A DNA stretch of 64,000 nucleotides from Candidatus Sumerlaea chitinivorans (GCA_003290465.1 CP030759.1:3172501-3236500), one strand, 5' to 3'; shown: positions 45,179 to 55,070, numbered from the stretch's first letter. Numbers and translations are program-made. The notes: generated by a model from the letters alone, not told the origin.

Positions 45179-46446
45179 TGGACTAACTGGGGAAATAATA
45201 CGCCTAACCCAATGCCGCATGCAATGACGAGGGCGGGAGGAACTTTGCGGAGCAGTAGGATAAGGGCAGCGATAGCAATTGCGATTCCCGCAGGATGAGA
45301 TAGCGAGACCCCACTTGCCGGAGCAAGGGTCACAGCACTTTCAGCTACAAGCCCCACCACTGCGGGTGTGACGCCACCAAGCACATCCCGAATTGCCGAA
45401 TATCGGTTTAAGAGTGCGTAGGACCGCGACAAGAGTGCCATAAGAAGGGTTGCGGGCATATAGAGTGCGGCTGTGGCAATGACCGCCCCGGCGGCACCTG
45501 CTGTATGGAACCCCACAAAGGTTGCTAAGACAGCAATCGGCCCCGGTGTCAGCTGACTAATTGCCAGTCCGTCTACAAACTCTCGCTCCGTGAGCCACCG
45601 GTAGCCATCCACAAAATACTCGTGGAGCAAGGGCACAAGTAAATATCCGCCGCCAAAAAAAACGAAACCTATCTTTAGGAAAACCACAAGACAGGTGAGA
45701 AGCGATCCCATCGTAACCAGAGAACTCGGCGAGGTCGCGCCTAATATAGCGAGGGGAATCACGCCATTTGCCGAAAGACGCTGCTGATCCTTGTGTGAGG
45801 TTTTCAAACGTATCGGTTGGGGGGGGCTTGATTCGGATGGCAGCGCATCCTCCGCCTCACTTGCATCCTGACCGAGTCTCAAAAGAATCCCCAACAGCGC
45901 TGCTACGGCAAGAATGGTAAGCGTGGAGACTCTCCACAAACCCACTGCAAATGCCACACATGCGATGCCCCAGCGCGGAAGTGAGTGCAGTGTTTTCTGC
46001 CCGAGGGAAAGCGCTGCTGTTACAATAAGCGCGATCACGACCGGGCCAGCAGCAGCCAGGAGGTTCTCGAGTTGCGGTATGGTCCGCATGCGAAAGTAAA
46101 TCCACGACAGTAGGATCACCAGCGTGACCGACGGGAACAAAAAGGACGTAATTGCAACGAGTCCTCCTGCCAGCCCTCGCAGTCGGTAGCCAATGAAGAA
46201 TGCTGTGTTGACTGCAAACGAACCTAAGAATTGCCCGAGGGCCACGCCGTGTATGAATTCTTCGGGTCGAAGAAGACGACGTCGTTCGACGCACTCGCGC
46301 TCCATGAGGGCGATGACTGCGAATCCACCGCCAAACCCAATAGTCCCAATCTTGGCAAAAAGCTTCGCGATCTGCCACAGGGACAGAGGGGAGGAAGTAT
46401 CTCCTTTCTCCGGCTCAACTTCTTGAATGTTGGTTTGGCCACTCAT
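45175..46446 (-). CDS. chrA: Chromate transporter family protein ChrA
   Basis: A 423-residue bidomain CHR protein. Each half has the signature: FGGGFAVIALMERECVERR and FGGGYLLVPLLHEYFVDG, followed in each by GLALGQ- and GLAISQLTPGPIAVLATFVG-type segments and several hydrophobic helices. It probably exports chromate, or a similar oxyanion, through the inner membrane. The two halves are complete, unlike short single-domain CHR pairs. An inverted repeat lies 55 bases upstream. Downstream it overlaps the CDF gene. Confidence 0.93.
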   Translation of the reverse strand: MSGQTNIQEVEPEKGDTSSPLSLWQIAKLFAKIGTIGFGGGFAVIALMERECVERRRLLRPEEFIHGVALGQFLGSFAVNTAFFIGYRLRGLAGGLVAITSFLFPSVTLVILLSWIYFRMRTIPQLENLLAAAGPVVIALIVTAALSLGQKTLHSLPRWGIACVAFAVGLWRVSTLTILAVAALLGILLRLGQDASEAEDALPSESSPPQPIRLKTSHKDQQRLSANGVIPLAILGATSPSSLVTMGSLLTCLVVFLKIGFVFFGGGYLLVPLLHEYFVDGYRWLTEREFVDGLAISQLTPGPIAVLATFVGFHTAGAAGAVIATAALYMPATLLMALLSRSYALLNRYSAIRDVLGGVTPAVVGLVAESAVTLAPASGVSLSHPAGIAIAIAALILLLRKVPPALVIACGIGLGVLFPQLVQ

Positions 46447-46501
46447 GGGCGGAGTTCGTGCTTTGCTCCCAAAGGTCTTGTCAAATTAGCTTGATCCTCA
46501 C

Positions 46502-46519
46502 GTGTTTGCGCTCAAACAC
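46502..46519. repeat. Perfect inverted repeat upstream of chrA
   Basis: GTGTTTG and CAAACAC flank CGCT, 55-75 bases upstream of chrA. Stable enough as a hairpin, but its position before the gene fits an operator better. Confidence 0.4.
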
Positions 46520-46782
46520 ACGATTGCAACAGCCATATTGAGGGAAATCGACGTGGAGTGGAACGACTGAGCGCACGGGTGGTTCCATGATGTTGCCGTG
46601 GTTCCAGACAGAGTCGTTTGCGCAACACGCGAGACTGTCTACGAGCCTCACGTTTTGAACCCGTGGGTGCGAATGAGGAGCCAAGTCGAACTCAACTGGC
46701 TAAGCGGTCAAAAACACCTCACCGCCTCGCCTGTGATTTGGGCACAACTCGGGACGGGCACGAAACCCCTATCAATGGCCAG

Positions 46783-46800
46783 ATTCCCAGCCGTGGGAAT
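46783..46800. repeat. Perfect inverted repeat upstream of the TMTC-like gene
   Basis: ATTCCCA and TGGGAAT flank GCCG, 45 bases before the start at 46845; candidate operator or leader hairpin. Confidence 0.4.
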
Positions 46801-46844
46801 TTCATTGCATCTCATGGCCAAAGCTTTCCAACCCTAACTGCGGT

Positions 46845-48752
46845 ATGCCCAAAACACGCCGTACCTCGCAAATTGCACAATCGGGGCAATCCGACAATCT
46901 TCGTGTCTGGTGGATTGTCGCTGGGTTGGGACTCCTCATCCTCCTAACGTATGGACACACTCTACGGTTTGGGTTTACCAATTGGGACGACGACACGAAC
47001 ATTACCCAAAATCCTTATATCGTGGCGCGGCCGTCACTCACCAACCTCCTGCACTTATGGCTTCAGCCCTACGCGACTCTCTATATCCCGCTCACCTACA
47101 CGCTCTTTGCGATCGAGTGGTGGCTTGGGGGTGGCAAACCGGTGGTTTTTCATGCGACAAATCTGATCCTTCATTTCGGCGCCACAATCGTCGTGTTTTG
47201 GATGATCCGCCAATTGCTGGGTGCCCAACGCAGCGAGGAGTTACAGCGAAAGCCGCCGCCAATTTCCCCCTTTGCCGTAGACTTCTCGGCTGCTGTTGGC
47301 GCGGCTCTCTTCGCGGTTCATCCAATTCAGGTGGAGGTCGCGAGCTGGGTGACCGCCCAAAAGGATTTGTTGAGTGGTTTGTTTGTGCTGGGGGCTTTGG
47401 CTCTTTGGCTTGCGCGACCTTTAGAGCCTCAGGCCGAAAAGCCTTGGTGGTCGCAGATGCCCCGGGCGTGGAGACATGATCTCTTACCCATCGTCTGCTT
47501 TTGCGCCGCGCTTCTGGCGAAGCCGTCCGCGGTCGTTGCACCTTTGCTCGTCTTGGCTGTGCCCATCTTTCTTGGACGTCGCAACGTCTCACATGGGCTG
47601 TTTCACCTTGCTCGCCTCGTGCCCTGGTTCGCGATTGCGACTCTCTGGACGTTGATTACAGCGAGGGTTCAGCCCATCACGGAAGAGCTCAAAGTGGCCA
47701 CCCCGTGGCCTCAGCGCTTACTCGTCGCGGCGGATAGCCTCGTGTTCTATGTCCGGCATATCCTGTGGCCTCAGACGTTGTTGCCCGTCTACGGCCGTAC
47801 ACCCACAAGCATCGCCTTCTCGTGGATCCAACTCACGCTTGCGGTCGCTTTGCTGGCCGCGATTGGCATCGTCTTCTGGCGGAAGGGGATCCCTGCGGTG
47901 GCCGTGGCATGGTTTGCTGCCGGTATTTTTCCGACATTGGGGTTTCAGCCATTTCGATTTCAGGCGTATTCCACGGTGGCCGATCGATACGCCTATCTTT
48001 CGATGGCCGGCGTCGCGTTGGGAGTCGGCTACGTGATGCTGCGAATGAGTGCCCCGGCGGCGCGCTGGCGTGCTGCACAAGTTTTTGCCGCAGGCGTGAT
48101 CGCTTTATGCGCGTGGTGGAGCTCCCACCAGACGCGGATTTGGGCTTCTTCGTACACGCTGTGGACCCACACGGTGGGCCGTGGGATTGCACAAGCAGAG
48201 GTCTTCAACAACCTTGGAAACGCTTACTTGGAGATGGGAAAACCTCAGGAAGCGCTTGCGGCGTTCCGGCGAGCCCTTGAATGCAACCCGAACCATCCGG
48301 AGACCAATAATAATGTGGGGAATTTGCTCCTCGATGCGGGGCAAACGACCCAAGCCATCACGCACTTCGAGCGGGCCTTGGCAAACCGACAGAATTATGC
48401 TGTCGGCTACAGCAACCTTGGCAATGCGTTGTTTGCCGCAGGTCGCCGCCAGGAAGCACTCGCTGCCTATCGCCGAGCCTACGAGCTGAACTCCCGACAC
48501 CCTGACATCGTAATGAATTATGCTTTGGCGCTTTTGAAAGAGAGACAGTTCAGCGAGGCGCTCAAAATTCTTGAACCCTTTGTTCAGGAACGCCCTCGAA
48601 TTGGGCGGGGGTGGTTGCTCTACGGACTGGCCCAGCGCGGATTGGGCAATATCCAGAGCGCACGTGCTGCTTTGCAGCGCGCACAGGCGCTTGACCCATC
48701 GCTTGCGGCTCAGGTGGGCCAGTTTCTTTCGCAGCCCAATCCCGGACGGTGA
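46845..48752 (+). CDS. TMTC-like polytopic protein with C-terminal TPR repeats
   Basis: A 635-residue protein. About ten hydrophobic helices lie in residues 22-435, and about five TPR repeats at 445-630 (NLGNAYLEMGKPQEALAAFR, then NVGNLLLDAGQTTQAITHFE and later repeats). The first loop has GFTNWDDDTNITQNPYI, whose Asp pair matches the GT39/TMTC family of GT-C O-mannosyltransferases in other organisms. It may transfer a lipid-linked sugar to secreted proteins; this is inference from topology and motif. The SGNH hydrolase gene follows 87 bases downstream in the same direction, so the pair may modify one glycan. Confidence 0.72.
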   Translation: MPKTRRTSQIAQSGQSDNLRVWWIVAGLGLLILLTYGHTLRFGFTNWDDDTNITQNPYIVARPSLTNLLHLWLQPYATLYIPLTYTLFAIEWWLGGGKPVVFHATNLILHFGATIVVFWMIRQLLGAQRSEELQRKPPPISPFAVDFSAAVGAALFAVHPIQVEVASWVTAQKDLLSGLFVLGALALWLARPLEPQAEKPWWSQMPRAWRHDLLPIVCFCAALLAKPSAVVAPLLVLAVPIFLGRRNVSHGLFHLARLVPWFAIATLWTLITARVQPITEELKVATPWPQRLLVAADSLVFYVRHILWPQTLLPVYGRTPTSIAFSWIQLTLAVALLAAIGIVFWRKGIPAVAVAWFAAGIFPTLGFQPFRFQAYSTVADRYAYLSMAGVALGVGYVMLRMSAPAARWRAAQVFAAGVIALCAWWSSHQTRIWASSYTLWTHTVGRGIAQAEVFNNLGNAYLEMGKPQEALAAFRRALECNPNHPETNNNVGNLLLDAGQTTQAITHFERALANRQNYAVGYSNLGNALFAAGRRQEALAAYRRAYELNSRHPDIVMNYALALLKERQFSEALKILEPFVQERPRIGRGWLLYGLAQRGLGNIQSARAALQRAQALDPSLAAQVGQFLSQPNPGR

Positions 48753-48839
48753 TGTATCTGAAGGTAACGGAACGGGTCGGACGCAAGGCCTGAAGCAAAG
48801 ACTTGCAACAGATCCCTCATCGGCGCAGCGTCACACTCC

Positions 48840-50396
48840 ATGGGAAGCCTGACGCGACGCATCGAACGACAGCTGCTTTACTCGCGCCTGACGGCCGCGC
48901 AGCGTCGGCGTCGTCGTTGGCTTGCAGCCTTTCTCGCATTTGCCACCACCCTGCTCGCCGCGGAACTTGCACTGCGCCTTGCCGGCTATCGCGTCGAGCA
49001 ACTGCTCCCGGCACAACAACGAGAGCTTCGCGAGTCAGCCTCCCGCATGCTCAACGAACAGCTCGGGACGGATGCTTTTCTCCCGGATCGCTTTCTCCTT
49101 TGGAAGATGAAAGATGGTGCGAACGTAGCTGGACGCGATGTGAATCCCCTTGGCCTCTTTGGAACTCCTCCTTCGGATAAGAAAAGCTCGGGCACGGTCC
49201 GGATCTTATGTATGGGCGACAGCGTCCCGGCTTTGACTTATGTGACGTTCCCGGTTATCGCAGAACGATTTCTTTTCCGCTCGCGGATTGCGCGGCGCTT
49301 TGAGATCTTGGATGCTTCGGTTGTGGGCTACACGAGCGAGCAGGTTCTGCGTCGCTATCGTCAGTTGCGGCGTCTTCAGCCCGATCTTGTTCTTGTGTGT
49401 GTTGGGTGGAACGATCATGCACCACCACTCAATTTGCCGGATTGTCATCTCGGATACCGCACGCTTTTCAGTGAAGTCCTGCAACGCCTTTTCTATTGGT
49501 CGCGCATCTACCAGTGGATGAGCGCTCCCCCCGCGGGGGGCTCCCGCCACAAGGGTCCAGCGGACTTCGCAATGCGAGTTAGCAAAGAACAGTTCGAAGC
49601 GAATCTGCGTTCACTTATTCGGGAGGTGCGCAAAGCAAAGGGCGAAGTTCTCCTTGTAACTCAGCCGTGGCGTGATCCTCAAGTTGGAGCAACGGCTTCG
49701 ACAAACTCTCCAGCAGAATCCACAGCCACCCTTCAGCTAAGTTATCACCGCGAATACAACGACATCGTCCGGAAGATTGCAGCGACGGACCGAGTGCTCC
49801 TTATGGACTTGGAAGAAGAGTTTACGCGACGCAGGCGCGAGTGGTTGCTGGAGTCGGACGGAATTCACCTATCCGGCGCGGGGCATAACCTTGCAGCCCG
49901 TATGCTCATTGGGGCGCTGCGAAACTGTGGCTACCTTTCGCCGCAGGAATTTGAAGTGGTGGTTGCCCGTGCCCGCTACGAAAGTGTTGCTCCCGATCGC
50001 CCGCGTGCGAGGTGGGCGGTAGAACCGTCGCACGCTGTGGTTGCGATCGGTCAGTCCGTCGTGTTTTATGTGCTTGTGCAGAATGTTGGGAATACGATTT
50101 GGCTACGCGAGCATGTCGTGCCACGTTTTGGTCTGCGTCAGCAGGTACCCTACGGTGGGGTGGAGATTTTTGCGCGTATCACAGGGCAAGACGCTCCTCT
50201 TGGTCGGGTAACGACCGCGCCTTTGCCGCAAAGTATCTATCCTGGGGAAAGCACATCGCAGACGCTAGTTTTGGCCCCGGTCGAACAACCGGGCAGCTAC
50301 ATCGTCGAACTTGGTCTCCGGGCCGCAGGGATCGGTGAGCTGACTCGCTTTGGTGCCGAATCCACGACCGTCTCGCTCACCGTGCGCCCTGAGTAA
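48840..50396 (+). CDS. Membrane-anchored SGNH/GDSL hydrolase
   Basis: A 518-residue protein with one N-terminal signal anchor (about 27-47). An SGNH-hydrolase domain is at about 110-365, with the catalytic serine in CMGDSV, the block III Asn in VGWNDH and the Asp/His pair in DGIHLSGAGH. These enzymes are esterases or acetyl-transfer enzymes acting on polysaccharides or lipids. The C-terminal 150 residues look beta-rich with an Ig-like or NEW3-type end. Its 3' end overlaps the end of the convergent glycosidase gene by 20 bases. It follows the TMTC-like gene in the same direction. Confidence 0.8.
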   Translation: MGSLTRRIERQLLYSRLTAAQRRRRRWLAAFLAFATTLLAAELALRLAGYRVEQLLPAQQRELRESASRMLNEQLGTDAFLPDRFLLWKMKDGANVAGRDVNPLGLFGTPPSDKKSSGTVRILCMGDSVPALTYVTFPVIAERFLFRSRIARRFEILDASVVGYTSEQVLRRYRQLRRLQPDLVLVCVGWNDHAPPLNLPDCHLGYRTLFSEVLQRLFYWSRIYQWMSAPPAGGSRHKGPADFAMRVSKEQFEANLRSLIREVRKAKGEVLLVTQPWRDPQVGATASTNSPAESTATLQLSYHREYNDIVRKIAATDRVLLMDLEEEFTRRRREWLLESDGIHLSGAGHNLAARMLIGALRNCGYLSPQEFEVVVARARYESVAPDRPRARWAVEPSHAVVAIGQSVVFYVLVQNVGNTIWLREHVVPRFGLRQQVPYGGVEIFARITGQDAPLGRVTTAPLPQSIYPGESTSQTLVLAPVEQPGSYIVELGLRAAGIGELTRFGAESTTVSLTVRPE

Positions 50397-51636
50397 CACT
50401 TGTCTCGCGATCTTGGGCAAGAGGCGGCCGCGCGGGCTTGGCATACGGTCCGCTCCGCAGTTGCTCCAGATCGTCGGTTACCGCTCCGGAATACCACGTG
50501 ATTTGACCAAGCTTTGTGACCTTGCGTGCTTCCTCAATGTTCGTCAGATAGGCTGCTGTCGGGACTTCGCATGAGATCGCACAGAGGAGGCGCGAGGAGG
50601 CTGGGCCGAGAATTTGCAAAGCCCGCTGTGCGTCGCGACGGATATCGGCCCCGTACATGCTCACGGCAATTGCGTCCAGCAGGCCTTCTTTCATCCACAG
50701 ATCCCAACTCTGAGCTTTGTTGTCCTTCTCGGCCGGTGGGACCACATACGACGTCAGCACAATCTGAGGATTGACTGCTTTGACTCTGTCGCGGATGAGT
50801 CGGACCGCTTTGACGAGCTGGGCCCGCTTCCACTCAAGGAACCGCTTGGCTTCGGGGCTGCCGGCGCTGAATGGCTTCAGCTCCAGCCCCGTGTCCTTTC
50901 GAAAGTGCTCGCGGCAGTAAGGGCAATAGCAGTACTTCTCTCCAGCAAAACGTATGCGGTCGAGGTTGATTCCTTCCACAGGATAACGTTTCACAATCTC
51001 CACGGCGATGCCCGCAATCAGCTCATGACATTTCGGATTGGCGGGACACATGGAATAAAAGTCGCCCCACGCGGGATTGTGGATAAAGCGCTGGCCGGAC
51101 GAGTCCACGGACACGAGCTCGGGATGCGCATCCAGCCAAGGCCCCATGGATTTATCCTTCGTCGCATCGGGAGTGTGGTAGGCGTAGAAACCATATTCAA
51201 GCCATGCGTGAACTTGCAATCCGCGTTGGTGGGCCGCTTCAATGAAAGACGCTAATGGATCCCGGCCTCGCGCCTCGGGAAACTGGGGAAGGTACTCCGA
51301 ATTCGGATAGATTACGTAGCCACGAAAGTATGCATCCGGGAACACCGCGTTAAAGTTTGCGCTGGTAAGCGCGTCCAGCTTAGCCAACACCTTGTCCTGC
51401 GGTTCGAGCAGTTCCTTACCGGGCAGCCATATGCCACGCAACTCCACTTCCCGGTGGGTCCATTGTTTTGGGAGTTCGACGTTGGTAACAGAGACCGGTT
51501 CAGGAGCTTGCCCGGGTTCGAGTGTGCCAGTGGTTGGGGCGGCAAGCACGATTGACGAGCCTAAGAGCAAGCTGACCGCCGTAAGGGCAAAAGCACATTG
51601 AAGAATACGCCAACGGGTGCGGTGGGACCTCAACAT
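50377..51636 (-). CDS. Exported GHL10/DUF187-like glycoside hydrolase
   Basis: A 419-residue exported protein with an N-terminal signal (about 10-34). The TIM-barrel domain resembles GHL10 (DUF187/YngK-type) glycoside hydrolases: REVELRGIWLPG, LDALTSANFNAVFPDAYFRG, GLQVHAWLEYGF, and GINLDRIRF with YCYCPYCREHF. The acidic residues in WLEYG and LDRIRF are the catalytic candidates; the family's substrate is not settled. The CYCPYC cluster might bind a metal. The start at 51636 has GGAGGGG 6 bases upstream and is preferred over an ATG 24 bases earlier. A distant relative lies at 58544-59749. Confidence 0.72.
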   Translation of the reverse strand: MLRSHRTRWRILQCAFALTAVSLLLGSSIVLAAPTTGTLEPGQAPEPVSVTNVELPKQWTHREVELRGIWLPGKELLEPQDKVLAKLDALTSANFNAVFPDAYFRGYVIYPNSEYLPQFPEARGRDPLASFIEAAHQRGLQVHAWLEYGFYAYHTPDATKDKSMGPWLDAHPELVSVDSSGQRFIHNPAWGDFYSMCPANPKCHELIAGIAVEIVKRYPVEGINLDRIRFAGEKYCYCPYCREHFRKDTGLELKPFSAGSPEAKRFLEWKRAQLVKAVRLIRDRVKAVNPQIVLTSYVVPPAEKDNKAQSWDLWMKEGLLDAIAVSMYGADIRRDAQRALQILGPASSRLLCAISCEVPTAAYLTNIEEARKVTKLGQITWYSGAVTDDLEQLRSGPYAKPARPPLAQDRETSVTQGAR

Positions 51637-51735
51637 CACGTACCCCTCCATTAAGTCCATAGTTTATCTAACAGTTTTTTATCCAACAGATTGAATGGGG
51701 TGCCGAGGTGTGAGCCTCGCTTTAGAAGCGGCACT

Positions 51736-52395
51736 TCACTTAACTTCTTTAAAGAGCTCCTCTTCAATCCGCCGGTAGTAGTCGCGTACTTTATCACGGA
51801 AGGCGGGGTCAGATGCAACAAATTTAAAATAATCCACAGCCTTGAGATAATTGCCGCGCTGGAACTCAATTTCGCCCAGGTAGAAGTGGGCCGCCTTGTC
51901 CTTACTGTTCGCCTCGATCCCTTTTTTCAGATAGGTTTCTGCGGTGTCGAGGTCGCCCTTACGCAAGTACCCAAGGCCGATGAGCGTGTTAAAATCGGCG
52001 TATTCGCGTGGCTTGTCATCGTCATCGGATGGGACGTTGGTCCGGTACTCTTGTGCGCGTTTGTAATACTCGATGCTTTTGTCGTAGTTCCCGATATTCA
52101 AATAGGCATTCCCGAGTTCTGCCAGATACGTGGGATTCTTGGCGCCCTCAGGACTTTGAATCAGCTTTTCCAGCTTTTGAATAGCAGCTTGGTAGTTTCC
52201 TTTTTGCTGGTAGCGCAAGGACTGCCAGCGGGTGAATTCGCGAACGAACTGTGGCGCCATCAACCAGACGATAGTAATTTCCACAATCACAAAGATGGCC
52301 ACGAGAATTTCCACCGCGATGAGGTCGCGTCGGCCCTCCCCACTGTGGGCTGGCCCCAACGCACTCGCAGCCACAGAGCTCGTTTTCTCGGTCAT
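51736..52395 (-). CDS. Membrane-anchored TPR protein
   Basis: A 219-residue protein with one hydrophobic helix (about 26-46) and, on the following side, about four TPR motifs (YQQKGNYQAAIQKLEKLI, LGNAYLNIGNYDKSIEYYKR, LGYLRKGDLDTAETYLKKG, LGEIEFQRGNYLKAVDYFKF). TPRs mediate protein contact, so it probably organises an envelope complex. It lies between the subtilase gene (92 bases upstream) and the glycosidase gene (100 bases downstream) in the same direction. Partners are unknown. Confidence 0.82.
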   Translation of the reverse strand: MTEKTSSVAASALGPAHSGEGRRDLIAVEILVAIFVIVEITIVWLMAPQFVREFTRWQSLRYQQKGNYQAAIQKLEKLIQSPEGAKNPTYLAELGNAYLNIGNYDKSIEYYKRAQEYRTNVPSDDDDKPREYADFNTLIGLGYLRKGDLDTAETYLKKGIEANSKDKAAHFYLGEIEFQRGNYLKAVDYFKFVASDPAFRDKVRDYYRRIEEELFKEVK

Positions 52396-52487
52396 GGGAT
52401 TCTTGCCTTTAGCTCATGCAATTTGTCGGATTCGGTATTTTCCCAACACATATTATCCCGCGGTGATCCCCTTCACGATGGCAAGAT

Positions 52488-55070
52488 TTATTCGTAGCCT
52501 TCCCAGTGGGAGACGGAGCTGGGACCAAGGAAAGGCTGAACCAGCTCGAATCGCACCGCATCCGCGGTCACTTGGACTCCGCTGGCGGTGCCTGCGTTCA
52601 GCTCGACCGATCCCCGCGCCGGATCGCGGCCGTAGCGCATGACGAATTCCCCCAGCAGATGCCAACGATGCGCATCTCCACTTTGCTGATTGCGAAGGAA
52701 TGTCGAACTTCCACCGTCATGGTGAACCGTCCATGTCACGTTCGTGGCATTCGCAGCGTAGCCATGCGTCACGTAGACGCGAAATATCCCATCCGTAGGT
52801 AAGAAGGGGGTGAACCGTGCTGTTGCTTCGCTTGTTCCTGCTGCCACCACCAACGCCGCTCCCCCTTCCAAGCGGGGCGCCGAACTCTTGCCGGGATCTT
52901 GAGCCCAGTTGCCGGTATAGTGGCACTCCGGAGCGGTCGTGACTTCGCCGAAAAAGTCCACCGTTTCCACCATCACTTCTTCGGTATACGGAACATCATT
53001 CGCGCCTTCCGAGATCCGGATGTCGTCCAAATAAACGCCATCATCCACAAACTGGTTGGCGTCGGCGATCACACGGAATCGAATAAACAGGTTGGGGGAC
53101 GCTGGGACTTCGTCTAAGGGAAGCGTGATCCGACGCAGCGGGCTCAGCGAAGCGCGAAACCGCCGGAGTCGCTGCCATGTCGCGCCTCCATCGGGTGAGG
53201 CTTCCACCTCCAAGCGATCTCCCTCTGCGAAACGATTGGGGAAAAAGTGCTGGAGATAGAAGCTTAGCCGGGGGCGAACGAGCGGACGCACGTCGAAGGG
53301 GCCGCCGGTGAGCATGGCCACGGTGCCCGAGGTGTATTGCACGCCGGGGCTATCTTGCCATGAGAGAGCGCCGGAGTGCGCATCGCCTCCCGCAAGCTCA
53401 AACCCGTTTGCGATCCACGCGGAAGCCGTGGTGTCGCAAGGATCATCGAAAACGGTCGCAGCTGCTGGTGTCGCAAAGGTTGCGTAAGCGAATGGGGCTG
53501 CGTTGCCGGCGGAATCCAGTGCGCGGAGCGCCACGCGGTAAGTTGTACCGGGCTCTAAGTTGGGTATCAACAACCACTCCGTCGTTCCCGGCTGGGATGG
53601 GCGTTTCCACACTGGATAAGCCTGCTGCAGAGCTTCAGTGGTGGCATCGGTCGCCGGCGCAATTTTCAATTGGTAGAAAGCTGCAGGCCCCCCGCCCGTA
53701 TCAGGGGGTGCCGACCATCGAAGGATCGTTCCGCTTGGGCCGATGCTGTCCGCGGATAAGTCTTGGACAGGTTCCGGCGGACCAAGATCGGAAATAGACA
53801 GCGCGGCATGCGCGTTCAGCCGGCCGCCTGAAACGCTACGTTCCGAAAGCCCGGGAACCAGGTCTGCCGTTCCCATGAGGCGGTATTTCAGTTGAAGGGG
53901 ATCGAGCAGCGGCTCGCGGGCAAGCACGAGACCACCAACGCCCGCAACCAAAGGTGCTGCGTACGAAGTCCCACTTCCCGTCCCGTAAGTGCTGGGGTAG
54001 CGTGCGAAATAGACTCCCGACGCTGGTGCCGAAAGCCCGAGGGTCGCCCGTCCATAATTGAAAATCCATTCATCGCGATTGGTCGAGCCACTCACCCCGA
54101 GCAAATTGTCAAAGCCGAAACAGGCCGGATAGTATGGGTGTGCATCGGTGTCGAAGTGAAAGTTGCCGGCGGCAATGCTGAGAAACACGCCCTTCTCGCG
54201 CGCATAAGCGATGGCATCGCGAAGCACGAGTGAGTAACCCGGCGTCCCCCAGCTTCCGTTGATGATACGCGCGCCATTGTTGCAGGCGTAAACAATGGCC
54301 TCGGCAAGGTCTGCCTCGGTCGCGAAGCCCTCAGGCGCAAAGCAACTCAAAATCATGAGCGGCGAGTTCCAGTTCGGAGAAGCGACTCCGATGCCGTTGT
54401 TGCTCGCTGCACCGGCTAAGCCAGCGACGTTGGTTCCGTGTCCCAAGACCGGGCCGACATTGTTGTTTTCCGCATAAAAGTTCCAACCGTTGACGTCGTC
54501 CACAAAACCGTTCCCGTCGTCGTCGATCCCATTGGCTGGAATTTCGCCGGCGTTGACCCAAATTCGTCCCGCGAGGTCTGGATGTGTGAGCTCGGTGCCG
54601 GTATCAATGATTGCGAGGATGACCGATGCACTACCGGTGGTGAGGTCCCATGCTGCGGGTGCGCGGATATCTGCGCCCGGCGTGCCTCCGCTTTGGCCTG
54701 TATTGCGCAACTGCCACTGGTTCGCGAAGAGGGGATCATTGGGCAAGGTGTCGGCGAGTTCCACGCGCCGATGGATCGTCGCCCACTCCACGTCCGGATC
54801 CGCTTTCAGGGATGCAAGTGTTGCCGAAATGTCCGAGGTGTGCGCGACGATCACAGCGCCTGGCATGCGAAGACGGCGCACAGACCCCAGCCGGTGTGTT
54901 CGCTGAAAATGGTCCAAATCCAGTTTGGTGACCTCGGACCCAGCAACGCGGAATATGACCTCCCCGCTGCTTGCCGCGCGCGCCGTGTTCGGGCCGATGC
55001 CACAACCGAGTGCCAGCATCAACAACGTGATGCAGACTCCCCAAAGCGGTATCCTAAGATTCGTTTGCAC
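52488..55070 (-). CDS. Exported subtilisin-like (S8) serine protease with C-terminal domains
   Basis: An 860-residue secreted protease. The S8 catalytic triad is visible: D156 in IIDTGTE, H211 in GHGTNVAG and S369 in SGTSYAAP. A signal sequence covers about 1-32; LALGC at residue 23 might be a weak lipobox. A Peptidase_inhibitor_I9-like prodomain precedes the catalytic part. Then come an FnIII module (about 434-530), a MAM-like beta-sandwich and a golvesin-C-like domain (GIFRVYVTHG, then QVTADAVRFE). The C-terminus ends SSVSHWEGYE. It begins at GTG 55070, 17 bases inside the end of the NtrC-type gene, so the two are probably cotranscribed and coupled. Confidence 0.9.
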   Translation of the reverse strand: MQTNLRIPLWGVCITLLMLALGCGIGPNTARAASSGEVIFRVAGSEVTKLDLDHFQRTHRLGSVRRLRMPGAVIVAHTSDISATLASLKADPDVEWATIHRRVELADTLPNDPLFANQWQLRNTGQSGGTPGADIRAPAAWDLTTGSASVILAIIDTGTELTHPDLAGRIWVNAGEIPANGIDDDGNGFVDDVNGWNFYAENNNVGPVLGHGTNVAGLAGAASNNGIGVASPNWNSPLMILSCFAPEGFATEADLAEAIVYACNNGARIINGSWGTPGYSLVLRDAIAYAREKGVFLSIAAGNFHFDTDAHPYYPACFGFDNLLGVSGSTNRDEWIFNYGRATLGLSAPASGVYFARYPSTYGTGSGTSYAAPLVAGVGGLVLAREPLLDPLQLKYRLMGTADLVPGLSERSVSGGRLNAHAALSISDLGPPEPVQDLSADSIGPSGTILRWSAPPDTGGGPAAFYQLKIAPATDATTEALQQAYPVWKRPSQPGTTEWLLIPNLEPGTTYRVALRALDSAGNAAPFAYATFATPAAATVFDDPCDTTASAWIANGFELAGGDAHSGALSWQDSPGVQYTSGTVAMLTGGPFDVRPLVRPRLSFYLQHFFPNRFAEGDRLEVEASPDGGATWQRLRRFRASLSPLRRITLPLDEVPASPNLFIRFRVIADANQFVDDGVYLDDIRISEGANDVPYTEEVMVETVDFFGEVTTAPECHYTGNWAQDPGKSSAPRLEGGAALVVAAGTSEATARFTPFLPTDGIFRVYVTHGYAANATNVTWTVHHDGGSSTFLRNQQSGDAHRWHLLGEFVMRYGRDPARGSVELNAGTASGVQVTADAVRFELVQPFLGPSSVSHWEGYE

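Larger units (their letters stand above)
46447..46844. other. Non-coding spacer with two inverted repeats
   Basis: This 398-base spacer separates divergent chrA and the TPR glycosyltransferase. No convincing gene is seen. It holds a 7-base inverted repeat GTGTTTG-CGCT-CAAACAC (46502-46519) near chrA and another ATTCCCA-GCCG-TGGGAAT (46783-46800) 45 bases upstream of the + strand gene. Both could be operators; no regulator is identified. Confidence 0.5.

Noticed and set aside
46598-46837. Short plus-strand open frame before the TMTC-like gene
   Set aside because: No ribosome site or recognisable fold, and it overlaps the inverted repeat at 46783-46800.
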